From Scolanthus callimorphus (Eukaryota > Cnidaria > Anthozoa > Actiniaria > Edwardsiidae), in NCBI GenBank assembly GCA_033964015.1, contig CM066915.1:15106372-15170371 (forward strand): a stretch of DNA of 64,000 nt, read 5' to 3'. Of this stretch, positions 22,310-34,172 are shown piece after piece; within the stretch, counting starts at the first letter, position 1; each line of letters begins with the position of its first letter. The position numbers were made by a program, and so were the translations under genes. The notes beneath the pieces are model-generated. The model ran no database searches, was not told where the DNA came from, and saw nothing but the letters and a program-made list of their open reading frames with translations.

Positions 22310-22751
22310 TCAAGATTAGAATAAGGATTATCCTTGCGCTTGATTTAAAGGCCCATCACCAACCGGGAGCATTTGCGCCCCGTTTTCTTTTGTCTTCAAA
22401 TTGTTCCATTGTTTTTCGGGTGCTCTGATTGGCTAAGAGTCCGCAAAGGCTCTCGGTTGGTGATGGGCCTTTAAGGATTATCCTTATTACCATTATCTTC
22501 GTTCTATCATAGACTATGCATAGAACGAAGCAATGTGTATTAATGAACACTCTAAAATAGTCCGACCCCCCCCCCCCCCAAAAAAAAAAAAAATCAGCCC
22601 TTTCGCCCTTTCGGAGCGCTCTAAACAAGTGTACTAATGCAACCCACATACATGTGGGACACTTGCGCATGTCAAGTAACCATTATAATGTAAGAAGGAT
22701 AATCCTTAAAACAAGGGCATTTACCATTTAAGGATAATTATTCTAATCTTA
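22310..22751. mobile_element. MITE-like element with AAGGATTATCCTT ends
   Basis: The left end AAGATTAGAATAAGGATTAT is inverted at about 22725-22751. The palindrome AAGGATWATCCTT occurs at 22323, 22474 and 22695. A 122-bp TTAA-flanked MITE sits inside it, along with a C14/A14 tract (about 22566-22593). Confidence 0.55.
22349..22470. mobile_element. 122-bp TTAA-flanked (Kolobok/piggyBac-type) MITE
   Basis: The terminal inverted repeat AGGCCCATCACCAACCG is perfect (inverted at 22454-22470). TTAA flanks both sides (22345-22348 and 22471-22474), the duplication used by Kolobok and piggyBac. It is too short for coding and is nested in the element 22310-22751. Confidence 0.75.
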
Positions 22752-23158
22752 AGAACCTGTTGCAATACAAAGTTCAATGAGGAATTCGTCAAAACTTAGG
22801 ATTATTTAGTCATTATTTTGCAGAACTGGTTATAAACAAACACAAAATTCGCATTTATGCAACCACATTATGGAGTAGAAAGAAATTGCTCGATATCGCG
22901 TTCAATATAACACCGAGTTAAGACTATAGCCCTCCCTTCGAATTGTTCGCTTTCATTGTTTAAGTGCCACCGAAAACAACAGAAGTTTAACCAACTTCCC
23001 CCGAACGGATTTTCACACGTATTTCTCACAATATGTTCCTGAGAATTTGCTGTATAAAAATCCCATGTTGCATTTTTTCCAGGTTAAAAGCTAAATTGAC
23101 AGGTCTAAATCTGTCATTTCTGTGTTACACCTTCCTACCCATAGCTTGACCGAGGTAA

Positions 23159-23353
23159 GGGGCCGACCATTTGACGTTTGTGGGGGGTGGTTTTTTTTTG
23201 TCAGTGCAAGATTTTTTTTAGAACTATGTTATGCGGTGAAATTTTTTTTCCCAATAAGAAAGAAGGGTTTTAGTCACCATTTTGCTGTGTAGGAAATTTT
23301 TTTGCAAGAATTTTTTTTTTCAAAAAAGCCCCCAAGAGTTAAATGGTCGCCCC
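23159..23353. mobile_element. 195-bp Harbinger-like MITE
   Basis: Left end GGGGCCGACCATTTGAC and right end (inverted) GGGGCGACCATTTAAC, flanked on both sides by TAA (23156-23158 and 23354-23356). The interior is built of T- and G-rich runs on one half and A-rich runs on the other. The three-base TWA duplication supports PIF/Harbinger. Confidence 0.7.
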
Positions 23354-23453
23354 TAATGTGCTCCTAGACAAACTTATACGTGATACACTTGCGTGAGATG
23401 TGTGTATTTCAACAACTCTATTCCCCACTTAGAAGGTGACTGACTATAAATAG

Positions 23454-23793
23454 TATTATATTCTCGATATGAATAAATAGAACAATGACATCAGAGCTGT
23501 GATGAGTAATGGGGAAGCATGAGCTCTGAGGCCAAGGGCAGGACAGAATGTCCTGGTGATTGATAGAAGAGGGCGCTGTTTGGTTTCCGCGGGGAGGTGG
23601 GCGGGTGCGACTAGAATAAACCACAACCGGTCTCTTCGAGGTTGAGTGGAAGAGTGAATATATTTCCATTGTGTGACGCTCTTAAGTAATTATTCTAATT
23701 TATGCATACCGAGAATAGTATTATATTCTCGATATGAATAATAGAACAATGACATCAGAGCTGTGATGAGTAATGGGGAAGCATGAGCTCGGC
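23454..23793. repeat. 263-bp repeat unit with partial second copy
   Basis: The block GTATTATATTCTCGATATG through GGGGAAGCATGAGCTC (23454-23532) recurs at 23717-23793. The segment between ends with AGAATAAACCACAACCGG, CTCTTCGAGGTTGAGTGG and CCGAGAATA. That last part (about 105 bp) recurs nearly unchanged at 30909-31016. The AATAAA block and the tandem arrangement would fit LTR fragments, but no element body is recognisable. Confidence 0.55.
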
Positions 23794-24650
23794 CGGCCTG
23801 GTTGCCCCCGAATTGAGTGGTTCAAATCTTCTTAAGCTATACCCAAAATAACTACCTAAAATAACCCATAACTCATAAATAAAATATTTTCTTCCATAGT
23901 CCCTCGACCCATATCTCAGAAAGGTCTAAACTATTTCTTGTAACCCGTCCCGAACAAGCGCTCCTTTGGATTATTATTTTAGATCCTCTTCCTGTACCCA
24001 AAACTCACGTCATCAGTGCGCAAGAAGTTCTGCGCTCCGAAAATTTATTTCCTATAGAAAATAGGAAACAAAAATGCTAACTGTGTTAGAAGGTATATTC
24101 AGAAGTTCTTCATTCTTGAAGATCCAATTCTCGGCATGAGAAGGGGATTCATAGGATCGAGAAACGCTTGAAGCACGGGCAGACGCCCACGACGCCGGCG
24201 GTTTAGAAAGCATGCACTATGACTCAATAGGTCTGGATAATACCTAGAGTATTGCTCCAGTCGATGTGTTAGGCAATGTTCTGTTCTGCAAAACCGAGTA
24301 TTTTAGAAAGAGTAATGGATGCGCCTCTAAAACTATGGATGGCCTCTCCCTAGTTCAAAGCATAAGGAGAGTAATATGGGTTAACTATACAGCCGAGCCT
24401 ACAAACGGATATTCAGCGACCATATGATTATTAGGTTGGTTAGAAACAAATAACCTTGTTTAACTTTAATACCCATACCTGAATTGATATAACTTTCTAA
24501 ATTAGAGGCAGATGTAGAGGTTTGTATTCTTCCCCCTGAGAGCCTTGCCAAAAGTATGGTCATTCAAAATAAAACCCGAGTTATCCACGTGGTTATCAGG
24601 GAGACGCAGGACCTCTTTTGTTCTTAATTTTGCCTACATCTAGCTCTGCC
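23794..24650. other. No gene recognised
   Basis: Sequence without convincing frames. It may contain the strongly decayed 3' part of the adjacent minus-strand DIRS-like element, since its recombinase end would lie in this direction. I cannot show it. Confidence 0.35.
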
Positions 24651-26420
24651 CTAAACCCCGCGCGCAAAAAAGTTAAGAATGAGAAAAGCTAAATCACGAC
24701 AGAAGGTATGATTGACAGGGTTACAAAATGTCCACACTCTCGTGCTATTTCCCGCCTCAACCGCAAGCTGCGAATATTGCGCGCAATTTCGCGATGACGT
24801 TATCCATTGCAGCGGCGGCCCTATACGCTTTGGGCACAGACAATCCGCTTTAAAGGGACGGAGGACGAAGTTGGGACAACTGATATGGTGAACTGGAGTC
24901 TTTCTTGATTTATCCTTGAAGACCAAATACCGAATGTTATCGTGCGGTGTGACGGACAACATAGCCTTAGGGAAAGTTAAATTATGTAAAAGAGCGTTTC
25001 ATATCGATAGACAATTTTGATCTTGAAGACTATGTTTGACTAGTTGTCTTTAGTAACCGCAACTGTAGCAGAACCGGAAGCAGCCATCCTATGGGTATAG
25101 GCATTTTCCGGTTAAGGGTAACGGCAGGAAATATTCCTAGAGGCAAACTGAGGTACCAGATCGTCACCCTTTCTTCCAAGTAGAAAGGGACAGCGCGAAC
25201 GCGAGCAGACGATTGCGATAGACCACCTGTATTTACAAGGCTGGGTATCCGGTGTGATAATGGTGTCGGGCCAAGAACCTCCACGAAACGGAGCCAAGCA
25301 CAAGCTAGTGGGGCGTGAGCATTTGAATGATATTTTTCTTCTTTTTTTTTTGGATACATTAACTCCCCAGACATGGGAGTAGCCCTGGAGTGAAATGTGG
25401 TTGAGCAAACGCCTGCCGTGTCTTTGTGCATCACGAACTCGCTGGACCGAAACCTGCTCCATAGCGATTTGATAATGGACTTATCTTGGATTTGGAATAA
25501 CTACGTAGCAGTGAACCGTATGAGCTTAAATAGGGCGGATCCCTGTGCCATACACACAGGAATCCCAACGTAGTATATATATATATAAGAAACGCAGCAA
25601 AGGTATATCTAGTACAATCGCTGTTACAATCAGTCACTGAAAACAGCTGGTAGGGCCGAAAATACTCTTTGTTAGTATATAGATTTAGCCCCTGGCTAAA
25701 AGCGGAGCTCGGTTCACACATTTTCCTGTGTTGAGGTCTTGGTTTACCTGTGTGGGGGCGCGCAGACAGACACGGACGCGCCAGCGATACCCAAATGGGA
25801 ACACCGCTGATCCATTAAAAATGAAGTCGAACGTATACCTGAGTTCTACTTTGAGCCATTGTATTCTTGCTGCGATACCTATGGTGCTCCGCTATAGAAG
25901 TCGTAGCTGAATGGCGGATTACCGTTATGTCTTGATTTTAATGGATCTAATTCGTTGGCGAGTTTAGAGGGACCGTGTCTGTGGAACGGATCTCTTGCGT
26001 AATTTAGAAAATTTCTCCTTCTCTTCTGAAAGGCAGCATGAGAGAACGGAGAGTCGCAAAGACTCAGGACTACCACTTGTTATGCCGGAGAGAGAGAAAA
26101 CTTCTTTAAGGCTATGAAAACCCAGGTTAGTACGGACTGAGTAAACAATATACGTAGCGGCTTCACTTAGCTGGAGGTTTGACCATGCTTCTAAGTCCCC
26201 CGCACATAGAATCAGTTGACTGATGTTGCGAACATCAATGTATTGTGAACAAGGGATACCAAGGGTTTTGACGTGACATGCAGCAGCAAGACCGATAGTT
26301 TGATAAACGAATGCGCTGAATTTCCAGTCTAACGGGATAACGCTCAAACCTGGCCATTGCAGACCAAATAAAGACTTGCAGTCCTTCGAGAGGAACGCAT
26401 TGGTCGCATCATAACCCCCT
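24651..26420 (-). mobile_element. Decayed DIRS-like (tyrosine-recombinase) retrotransposon
   Basis: On the minus strand, reverse transcriptase remnants appear first: LFGLQWPG, VIPLDWKFSAFVYQTIGLAA, LGIPCSQYIDVRN (the YIDD box is mutated) and, after a frameshift near 26070, DSPFSHAAFQKRRRNFLNYA. Then, at 25462-25030 in two frames, come the PFxLVGxL-type block (HAPLACAWLRFVEVL), RCPFLLGRKGDDLV and LPLGIFPAVTL, followed at 24962-24651 by a decayed recombinase-like stretch (PHDNIRYLVFKDKSRKTPVH). The QTIGLAA, CSQYIDD and LGRKGD signatures are those I recall for coral DIRS-group pol proteins. Many stops and a later repeat insertion show it is dead. Confidence 0.65.
25677..25894 (+). repeat. GCTCCGCT interspersed repeat, short copy inside the DIRS remnant
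   Basis: It starts with TATATAGATTTAGCCCC and GGCTAAAAGCGGAGCTC and ends with CCTATGGTGCTCCGCTATAG, the two end blocks of the family seen at 8395, 18120, 48411 and 49180. About 218 bp separate them, and the DIRS reading frames stop at its border, so it probably inserted into the DIRS copy. Confidence 0.55.
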
Positions 26421-28044
26421 TTTTTTTCAAGAGTGGTTTAGTCATGATCTAACCTAACGTATCTGGAAAGATCTGAAAGAGGATTCAAGGAGAAAGGGGA
26501 GTCACATAAACGAAACAGAAACAATAATAACAAAAAGCTTTAAATCATGGCAGAGTCTAGGCTTCCAGAATGGTAGAGGTAATAAAATCTTCGAATCTAC
26601 TACAGGCTGAGTTATTGGGAGAAACTGCATGGGTTTGCATGTCGCTGTATAACGTTCCCTGGAAGTCTCCCTATAAATGTTGCATACATTATCTGGCGTT
26701 TAGACCATTAATTATGAAGTCTTTAACTTTAAGGTTGCTATGAGATACGGCGATGACAAAATCACAATACTTTGAGATATTGGCGAATGTTACCGACGAT
26801 AAAATAATCAGGGGCTCTAAAACTGAGCATGCATTCTACCCTTGCCACATAAACAGGGTCTTAGATATCCATTCTATTGGTTGAGCTGAGCTGCGCAGAA
26901 AAAGTAGACTGGGACGAAATAGCGTTCTAAAATACAAGAGACCGTCAAAGCCGAAAGCATAGTAACCGAAAGATGACGAATAAATAGCAAAATTAAGCCG
27001 GTGATTGACGGACAGGGCAGGCTAGCACGCCACTGGACATAAGCAGCCCCGCCGAAGCAGAGAAATAGCGTGAGTCTGCTCAACTTATGGCCAGTGGGGT
27101 ACAAGTCTGACAGCCAAAATAAGATGATGATCCCGGATCAGATAAAAATAACCACAGGGAACTCGTACGACTAGCTCCAGGCTTCCAGAGTCATAAGGCA
27201 GAAATGACAAAGGTACCAGTGACGAAAGAAGTTATGATGAACAAGAGTGAACGTAAAACCAGACGTCATAAAGCTAAACACCAAAACGTCTAAAAACTAG
27301 GAGGAAATACCGGGGGTCGTGTTACCAGGAGAAATCTACCCTATGACGACATTTACTAATGACGGCCTGGCCCAAACGAATATAGGGGGTACCACACCAG
27401 ACCTACGCAAGGACCCTCAATTGGGGCAGTACAAAACCAAATATACCAAAGTAACAGGAATAGAATTAACAGACAATTTAATACATTTTAAAAACACAAG
27501 TTTAATATTTCCCCAAGACTCTAGTTTGCTGAGTGCTGTTAGGAGGGCGGTTCATAAATGGGAGAGCCCTGTAGGGAGCTGGGCTTGGGAAGGAGGATGG
27601 GGGCAACCATTTGCGATTGATGAGGTTTTACTTCCGGTTTCCCAACCTTCCATTTATTAGTAATCGGCGCCTCCACTTTGCTGGGACTTTCACCAATTAC
27701 CGTCAGAACTAGGATCCCTCCTTCAGACATGATTCATAAGCCTCATCTTTATCCGCACCAAATTGTGCGATACCAAAAATATTTATAGATAAGAAAGGCA
27801 AGGTGTGCATAAATGACTAAGGGGCCCTTGAGACAGCCTTCCTGACATTCCCTCAAGGCGTGCTCCACATCTCCTTCGATATTTGCTTTTGACAAGGTCT
27901 CCACTGTTTTCAGGTGTGCAGCCAACTTTTATCCAAAGTTTGATAGCTACATAATAGGAGGGTAGGGGTGATGGGGTGACATGAAAATCATAACCAAATG
28001 AAAACACAGGTTGTACTTCCTTCCTTATGTGAAGTCAAGGCAGG
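26421..28044. other. Mostly unassigned; weak ORF 27343-27660
   Basis: No clear gene. The minus strand upstream of the DIRS reverse transcriptase could hold decayed Gag or connection sequence (26874-27104), but no motif supports it. On the plus strand a frame from ATG 27343 to 27660 encodes 105 residues of unknown family with a tryptophan- and glycine-rich C-terminal part (SWAWEGGWGQPF). Confidence 0.35.
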
Positions 28045-30128
28045 GAGTATCTGTAGTCTGACCACACCTATCTCAGTTGTAGAAGTGGAAATAGGACACA
28101 TAGCCTGACCACATCTATTTATAGATGTTTTATAGTTAAAATTTGACACATCCCTGCTGTGAGAGCAATATGGTCTGACCACATCTATTTGAAATTTATA
28201 GATGAATATACGACACACAAGGCATGCAATAATATATATACATCTTTTTTTTTTTTTGGCTTTCCACGACAGATTGAAATCTATAGGTCTATACAAGACA
28301 TCCAGGCTCAAAGAAAATCTATAGTCTGACCATACCCATTTGTACGTTTATAGATGGAGATATAACACATGAAGAGTTAAATAAAATTTATAGCCCACCA
28401 CAGCTATTTTAAATTTATAGGTGCCAAGCAGGCTGCAAGAATATTCAGGGCCTAACCACACCTATTTGGAATGTATAGGTGGAGATACGACATATCCCGG
28501 CTATAAGGATATTTATAGCCTGACCACACCTATTTGGAATCTATAGGTGGAAATACGGCACACATCCAGGCTATGAGAATTATGTTTAGCCTGATCACAA
28601 CCATAAAGTTTAAAGGTGGAAATACAGCACACATCCAGGTTGCAAGAAATGTTGTCCCTGACCACACCTATTGAAATTTATAGGTGGAAAACAATGCAAC
28701 CAGACTGCAAGGACTTACTCTAGCCTGACCACACCTATATTAAATATATAGGTGGAGTACGACACACCCAGGCTGCAAGAGCCTGACTACACCTATTGAA
28801 ATATATAGGTGGAATATAACACACCCAGGCTGCAAGACATTTATAGCCTGACCACACCTATTTGAAATTTATAGGTGGAATACGACACACCCAGGCTGCA
28901 AGACATTTATAGCCTGACCACACCTATTTGAAATTTGTAGGTGGAATTCAACACACCCAGGCTGTAGGAAATTTATAGCCTGACCACACCTATTTGAAGT
29001 TCATAGGTGGAATACGACACACCAAGGCTGTAAGAAATTTATAGCCTGACCACACCTATTTGAAATTTATAGGTGGAATGCAACACACCCGGGCTGCAAG
29101 AAATTATAGCCTGACCACACCTATTTAAAATGTATAGATGGAATTCAACACACCCAGGCTGTAGGAAATTTATAGCCTGACCACACCTATTTGAAGTTCA
29201 TAGGTGGAATACGACACACCCAGGTTGTAAGAAATTTATAGCCTGACCACACCTATTTGAAATTTATAGGTGGAATGCAACACACCCAGGCTGTAAGAGA
29301 AATTTAGCCTGACCACACCTATTTGAAATTTATAGGTAGAATACAACACGCCCAGGCTGTAAGAAAAATTAGCCTGACCACACCTATTTGAAATTTATAG
29401 GTGGCATACAACACACCCAGGCTGTAAGAAATTTATAGCCTGACCACACCTATTTGAAATTTATAGGTGGAATACAACACGCCCTGGCTGTAAGAAAATT
29501 TTAGCCTGACCACACCTATTTGAAATTTATAGGTGGAATACAACACGCCCAGGCTGTAAGAAAAATTTAGCCTGACCACACCTATTTGAAATTTATAGGT
29601 GGAATACAACACACCCAGACTGTAAGAAATTTATAGCCTGACCACACCTATTTGAAATTTATAGGTGGAATACAACACGCCCTGGCTGTAAGAAATTTTT
29701 AGCCTGACCACACCTATTTGAAATTTATAGGTGGAACACAACACGCCCAGGCTGTAAGAAAAATTTAGCCTGACCACACCTATTTGTAATTTATAGGTGG
29801 AATACGACCCATCCAGGCTGTAAGAAAAATATAGCCTGTGCACACCTATTTGAAATTTTATAGGTGGAATACAACACACCCAGGCTGTAAGGAATGTATA
29901 GCCTGGCCACACCTATTTGCAATTTATAGGTGGAATACGACCCATCCAGGCTGTAAGAAAAATATAGCCTGTCCACACCTATTTGAAGTTCATAGGTGGA
30001 ATACGACATACCAAGGCTGTAAGAAAAATATAGCCTGTCCACACGTATTTGAAATTTATAGGTGGAATACAACATACCCAGGCTGTAAGAAATTATAGCC
30101 TGACCACACACGTACTGAAATTTATAGG
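28045..30128. repeat. 66-bp minisatellite array, about 30 copies
   Basis: The unit is about 66 bp and reads AGCCTGACCACACCTATTTG, AAATTTATAGGTGGAATAC, AACACACCCAGGCTGTAAG, AAATTTAT. Each unit contains an inverted pair, CACCTAT and ATAGGTG, around TTGAAATTT. Copies are poorly conserved at the left end (28045-28700) and much more uniform from about 28830 to 30000. Because the unit is a multiple of three, frames stay open on both strands (for example 29631-30111 minus), but these are periodic artefacts. Some units have lost or gained a few bases. Confidence 0.95.
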
Positions 30129-30908
30129 TGAAATATATACAACAACAAATGCAGCTACTTAATGTTGAATTATAAAGGGAAACTAAATAATTAACTACGC
30201 TAAAATGTTAAATAAAGTAAAATACAGACACATACATGGTATGGAGCTAAGAACCGAGCCGAAAGAGAAAGGGATAAAAATAACAGAAGGCGGCGCTGGG
30301 TATGAAACGATGAAGCGATTAAATTACCGAAGACGCGGGAATAAAGAACAAAAGAGCTAATGAAAACAAAACCTACAGTAAGTATGAAATTTACCAATAC
30401 GAGGAGTAAACTGAACGGAGATAAAAAGTTACTAGCAATAAACTGAGAAATACTAATGGCAGGGTAACTGGGAGACGAAAGAAAAGTATAACGGAACTAC
30501 CGACGCGCCAAAGGAACGAACGAACAAACGAACTAGAAATTAGAAATGTGACGAGGGCCACGGCAATATGAGCTAGGACAACCAGTAACAAGTAACCCTC
30601 ATTTATTTTAATGCTCGAAGTCATACGACTATACCAACCTATCAACGGCTTGAATAGCAGTCATTAAAGGGGCTGGAACGACAGTTGGATGTGGACCTGG
30701 GACGACAACCAGCGAGTAGAGCCGGCACGATGGCCGGTTCTGGATTCAGAACGGCAGCCGACGGTCAGGACGGTGAAACTGGTTCGATGTTCGTTTGTGG
30801 AGCTACGACGGCTGTTTGTTGGGCTGCTATATTGTATACTTGCCAAAGAAAAGACTTGTGGTACTTGGGCCATAGCGCGGAAACCAAAAGCAGCGAGCGG
30901 CGACGACA
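30129..30908. other. No gene recognised
   Basis: Overlapping frames on both strands around 30664-30943 show no conserved motif. The position just before a block shared with 23614-23717 suggests that this may be the upstream part of an LTR-like repeat. Confidence 0.35.
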
Positions 30909-31016
30909 AGAATAAACCAAACAACCGGCCTCTTCGAGGTTGAGTGGAAGAGTGAATATATTTCCATTGTGTGACGCTCTTAAGTAATTATTCTAATTTA
31001 TGCATACCGAGAATAG
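30909..31016. repeat. ~105-bp repeat shared with 23614-23717
   Basis: From AGAATAAACC through CTCTTCGAGGTTGAGTGG, ATATATTTCCATTGTGTGAC, AATTTATGCATACCGAGAATA, nearly identical to the earlier copy. It abuts the 5' side of the fukutin-related pseudogene and could contribute promoter sequence to it. Confidence 0.8.
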
Positions 31017-31111
31017 GCGCTTAACGAATATTGCTTTCGCATTGAGTTTCTGCTTTTGTGTTGCTCGTGTCTCTCTTCGTCTTTAGGCGAACAAAGTTGT
31101 GGCCTTTGGAA

Positions 31112-32871
31112 ATGCGTTGGAAATGTTCTTACGTTCGACTTGCTGTACTCCTCATAATTATATGTGTTTTATTAGTTGTTGCGGTTTACTTGCCCGATGC
31201 GAACCTGATTATACGGCCAAGTATCAAATCTGAAAAGTCTATACGAACACACAAGTGCAACACCTCGAGGAATGTCGAAGGAAAACATCTGGCGAAAATA
31301 CAAGAATTGCAACGCGAAGTTGCCGAATTGAAAGACCGACTTAACAGAACAAAGCTGTCTTGTGAGAAGAATGAGAAACAGACGACTATAACAAGGAAAA
31401 TTGAGAAGAAAGCTGGGCATGCTCGTAGAAGCTTTACGACAATGCTTGCTCACCCGAAATCACACGAACTAGCAAACAGTGCATATTCTGTATCTTCTAA
31501 ATTGGTTACATTTATTTTGTATTCCTCAAATTCGAAAAACATTTCTTGTCTAAAGACTAGAAAGGAAAATCTGCGAAGAAAGTTTCCGCAAGTGCGAATA
31601 CTGTGCCCTTCTGAATTAATGTCTCTCGGCAAAACTTTTAACATGTTGTTCCCAAAGGTAACTACGAAATATTTCCTGTTCTTGGACATCAACTATGACG
31701 TTGCTGAGCTTCGTCTGATCACAGTCCTGGCTGGCTCCTCCACGCGTTAGAGAACGTACCTGAATTAGATTTTGTGAGTGGATCGGTTTTGAGTTCGTCT
31801 GGAGAACTGGAATTCCATGCTACAGAATGCTACACTGCAACTGGACACTTACTCAAAGATACGAGTTCGAAAGATCTGCTGGAGATCTTATGGTTTGTGA
31901 AAACATCTCTAGTACATTCATGGGGAAAGTAAAGAGTATTAAACGAATGTTAAGATCGCCATATTTTGACGAAAACCTCTCAGTGCTTTCAACTACAGAT
32001 TTTTTCCTTCGCACTAAACAAGTTGGTGCGGTCAGTGGGGTACGCCCAGAAGTCATGTACACTGAAGTCAATGAGTGTAATAGGACTCCTGACATTTCAG
32101 GGAAAATATATTACCAAGCACTACTCCCTTTCGCCCACAAACACAAAGTGTTTCGTTTTCGAGATTCCGAAGATAATGTTCTTGATATCTGGGGTGCGGA
32201 CAGCCCTATTTAAGGACAAGACATTTGCGATGAAAACATAGCGCATGTAGTTATGCTTGATAATGGTCACTGGGCTTACCAAGGAACAATTTCGTATCCC
32301 TACGTTGAGCGCACTATGCAGTTCTGCCTCCATACAGTCACTAATTTTCTAGATTCTAAACGAATTCCATATTTTGTAGACGCCGGCGTGGCACTGGGAG
32401 CGATCAAAGTGCGAGGCCTATTTCCTTGGGACGCGGGCGATGTAGACATGTTTGTATATTATGAGAATCTAACTGCTTTTTATCCTGTGATGGACAAGTA
32501 TGCGATAGATAACAGTTTCACCGGCATTTCATCTAGCGGATCAAGTGCAATTCTATTGTGTTCCACCTCGTATTGGAAGAAAAATAGGCGGAGGTCTTTC
32601 GTTGTTTGTACATCCTGGAAAACCAGAAAAAGGACGGGAGTTTATTAAGATAAAGACTAACGGGCGCTTGATTTCGTATGGAAAGGATATTTTTAAGACA
32701 TGCCGTGGCTATTATACAGAATATTATTTACAACATCGAATGTATCGTGGTAACAAAATTGCTCACTGTACACGAGAAGGCCACAACGCATGTCTGCCAG
32801 ACTTTAGAACAGTAGGGCGTCTGAAGGGCACAGCGGGGACGTTCAAAGAGTTTTTCTGTAGAGATGCTTGA
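31112..32871 (+). pseudogene. Fukutin-related (LicD-fold) glycan-modifying enzyme, frameshifted
   Basis: The architecture is a type II Golgi protein in one coding block. A short cytosolic start at ATG 31112 is followed by a membrane anchor (LAVLLIIICVLLVVAVYLP), a coiled-coil stem (LAKIQELQREVAELKDRL) and a glycosyltransferase-like stem domain (LFLDINYDV, ELDFVSGSVL, CNWTLTQRYEF). The LicD/FKRP catalytic block comes last (YFVDAGVALGAIKVRGLFPW, WDAGDVDMFVYYENL). FKRP-type enzymes transfer ribitol-5-phosphate to alpha-dystroglycan; the substrate here is unknown. The frame shifts near 31710, 31815 and 32545, and an in-frame TAA lies at 32211-32213. So either this copy is a pseudogene or the assembly has errors. 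The family assignment is from motifs. Confidence 0.75.
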
Positions 32872-32920
32872 AGGAAACTAGGAATGCTGAAATGTCCAAC
32901 TTTGTAGGTTAGATAATGAT

Positions 32921-34156
32921 TTTTTTTAAATAATATTTATTGATTTTTTACAAAGTTTTACAACATTATAAACACACTACTATATACACTACACTACAAA
33001 TTTACATCTTACAAAGATTTATGATATTTTATGATATGAAATTGAAAAAAAAAATAGGATAGACAGTAGACAAGTAGACCACACCTTACTCGATTTTAAT
33101 TTTCTTTGCTATTTTGGAAGTTTCCATATCTAATGTATGCTCAAATATTGAATAAAAACTGTGAAATAAATGTCTTCATTTTTCATGTATGCTCTAAATA
33201 TAAAATATTTAGCGAGCAGCAGGCAAAGATTTAAAGGCTTGCTTTCTTGTTTAGCTGGTTCAAGGCCATAGAAGACATCTTTTTTTGTCAGTGAAATCTG
33301 CTGATTGTTTTTAACGTCCCACCATGTCTCAAACTTTTGCCAAAACGTTTTTACTTTTATGCAGTCAAATAACAGATGACTTAAATCTTGAATCTCTGTA
33401 CATGCATAACACTTGCCAGAGGTTACAATTTTGTCTCTGAAAAGAGATGCATTACAAGGAAGAATGTTGTGGTTTATTTTGAACTGAAACATACGCAGTT
33501 TTACATCTTTTGTGATCGTGTATGGTAGCTGATAGACGTGGGTAGCTTCCTGAGGGGAAAACCCTGCCCAAATCATTCGTTTCTCAGCGGTAGGATTCTT
33601 AAACGCTTTTGTCACAAGCATTTCTCTTGCTTTTTTACACGTAATGGGGATTACTTTTGTTTTGGAAAGGGGTCGTTTGGTTTTTATCTCTGATTTCCAC
33701 TTTGTCGGTATGGCTTTTCGCAAAGCAAAAAGAGTAAGGAAATTTGTTTTTATGCCATACCGTCGCGCAAGATCTACTTCAGAGAGCCAGTTACCCCTTT
33801 CATCAAGCAAATGTTTGATTTTAAGTATTCCCTTTTGGAACCATTCATTGTAGAAGATAGATTTTCCAGCTACCCTGATATTTTTGTTATTCCAGACTAC
33901 CTCTTCAAGGACCGACTCACTTTTGTATAACTCTAATTTTTGCCAAGCTTCTAGTACGTTTGTGTAAAAAGTAGGCACTTTGGTATCAAGGGGTAACAAC
34001 GGTACATCGTAATTACACTGAAATAAAAATCTGCCTCCTAAGTTTTTTAGTAACTCGAGGGGAATAATCTGCCAACTCTCGAGCTTCTGATTGTCATTTA
34101 TTTGTGCGCTCAACCTTTGGACCCAACTTGATAATGATTAGATAATGTTAGATAAT
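32921..34156 (-). mobile_element. 5'-truncated LINE (L1/Tx1-like) insertion
   Basis: An intact minus-strand frame (34113-33130, about 327 aa) represents the C-terminal part of a LINE ORF2 downstream of the polymerase core. It has RKAIPTKWKSEI, LPYTITKDVKLRMFQFKINH and a CCHC knuckle CYACTEIQDLSHLLFDC followed by FWQKFETWW, then PLNLCLLLAKYFIFRAYMK. This layout is that of L1/Tx1-clade elements. The element is bounded by a 16-bp duplication TAGGTTAGATAATGAT (32905-32920 and 34157-34172), and the 3' end is A-rich. Reverse transcriptase and endonuclease are absent because of 5' truncation. It inserted 33 bp after the fukutin-related pseudogene's stop. Confidence 0.85.
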
Positions 34157-34172
34157 TAGGTTAGATAATGAT

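Noticed and set aside
29631..30111. Long minus-strand repeat protein in the 66-bp minisatellite
   Set aside because: The frame is open only because the unit is 22 codons long; the other strand is open too, and copies with indels break it without sign of selection.
32920..32960. Poly(A) signal of the fukutin-related gene
   Set aside because: The A/T-rich block is the 3' end of the minus-strand LINE, inside its target duplication.
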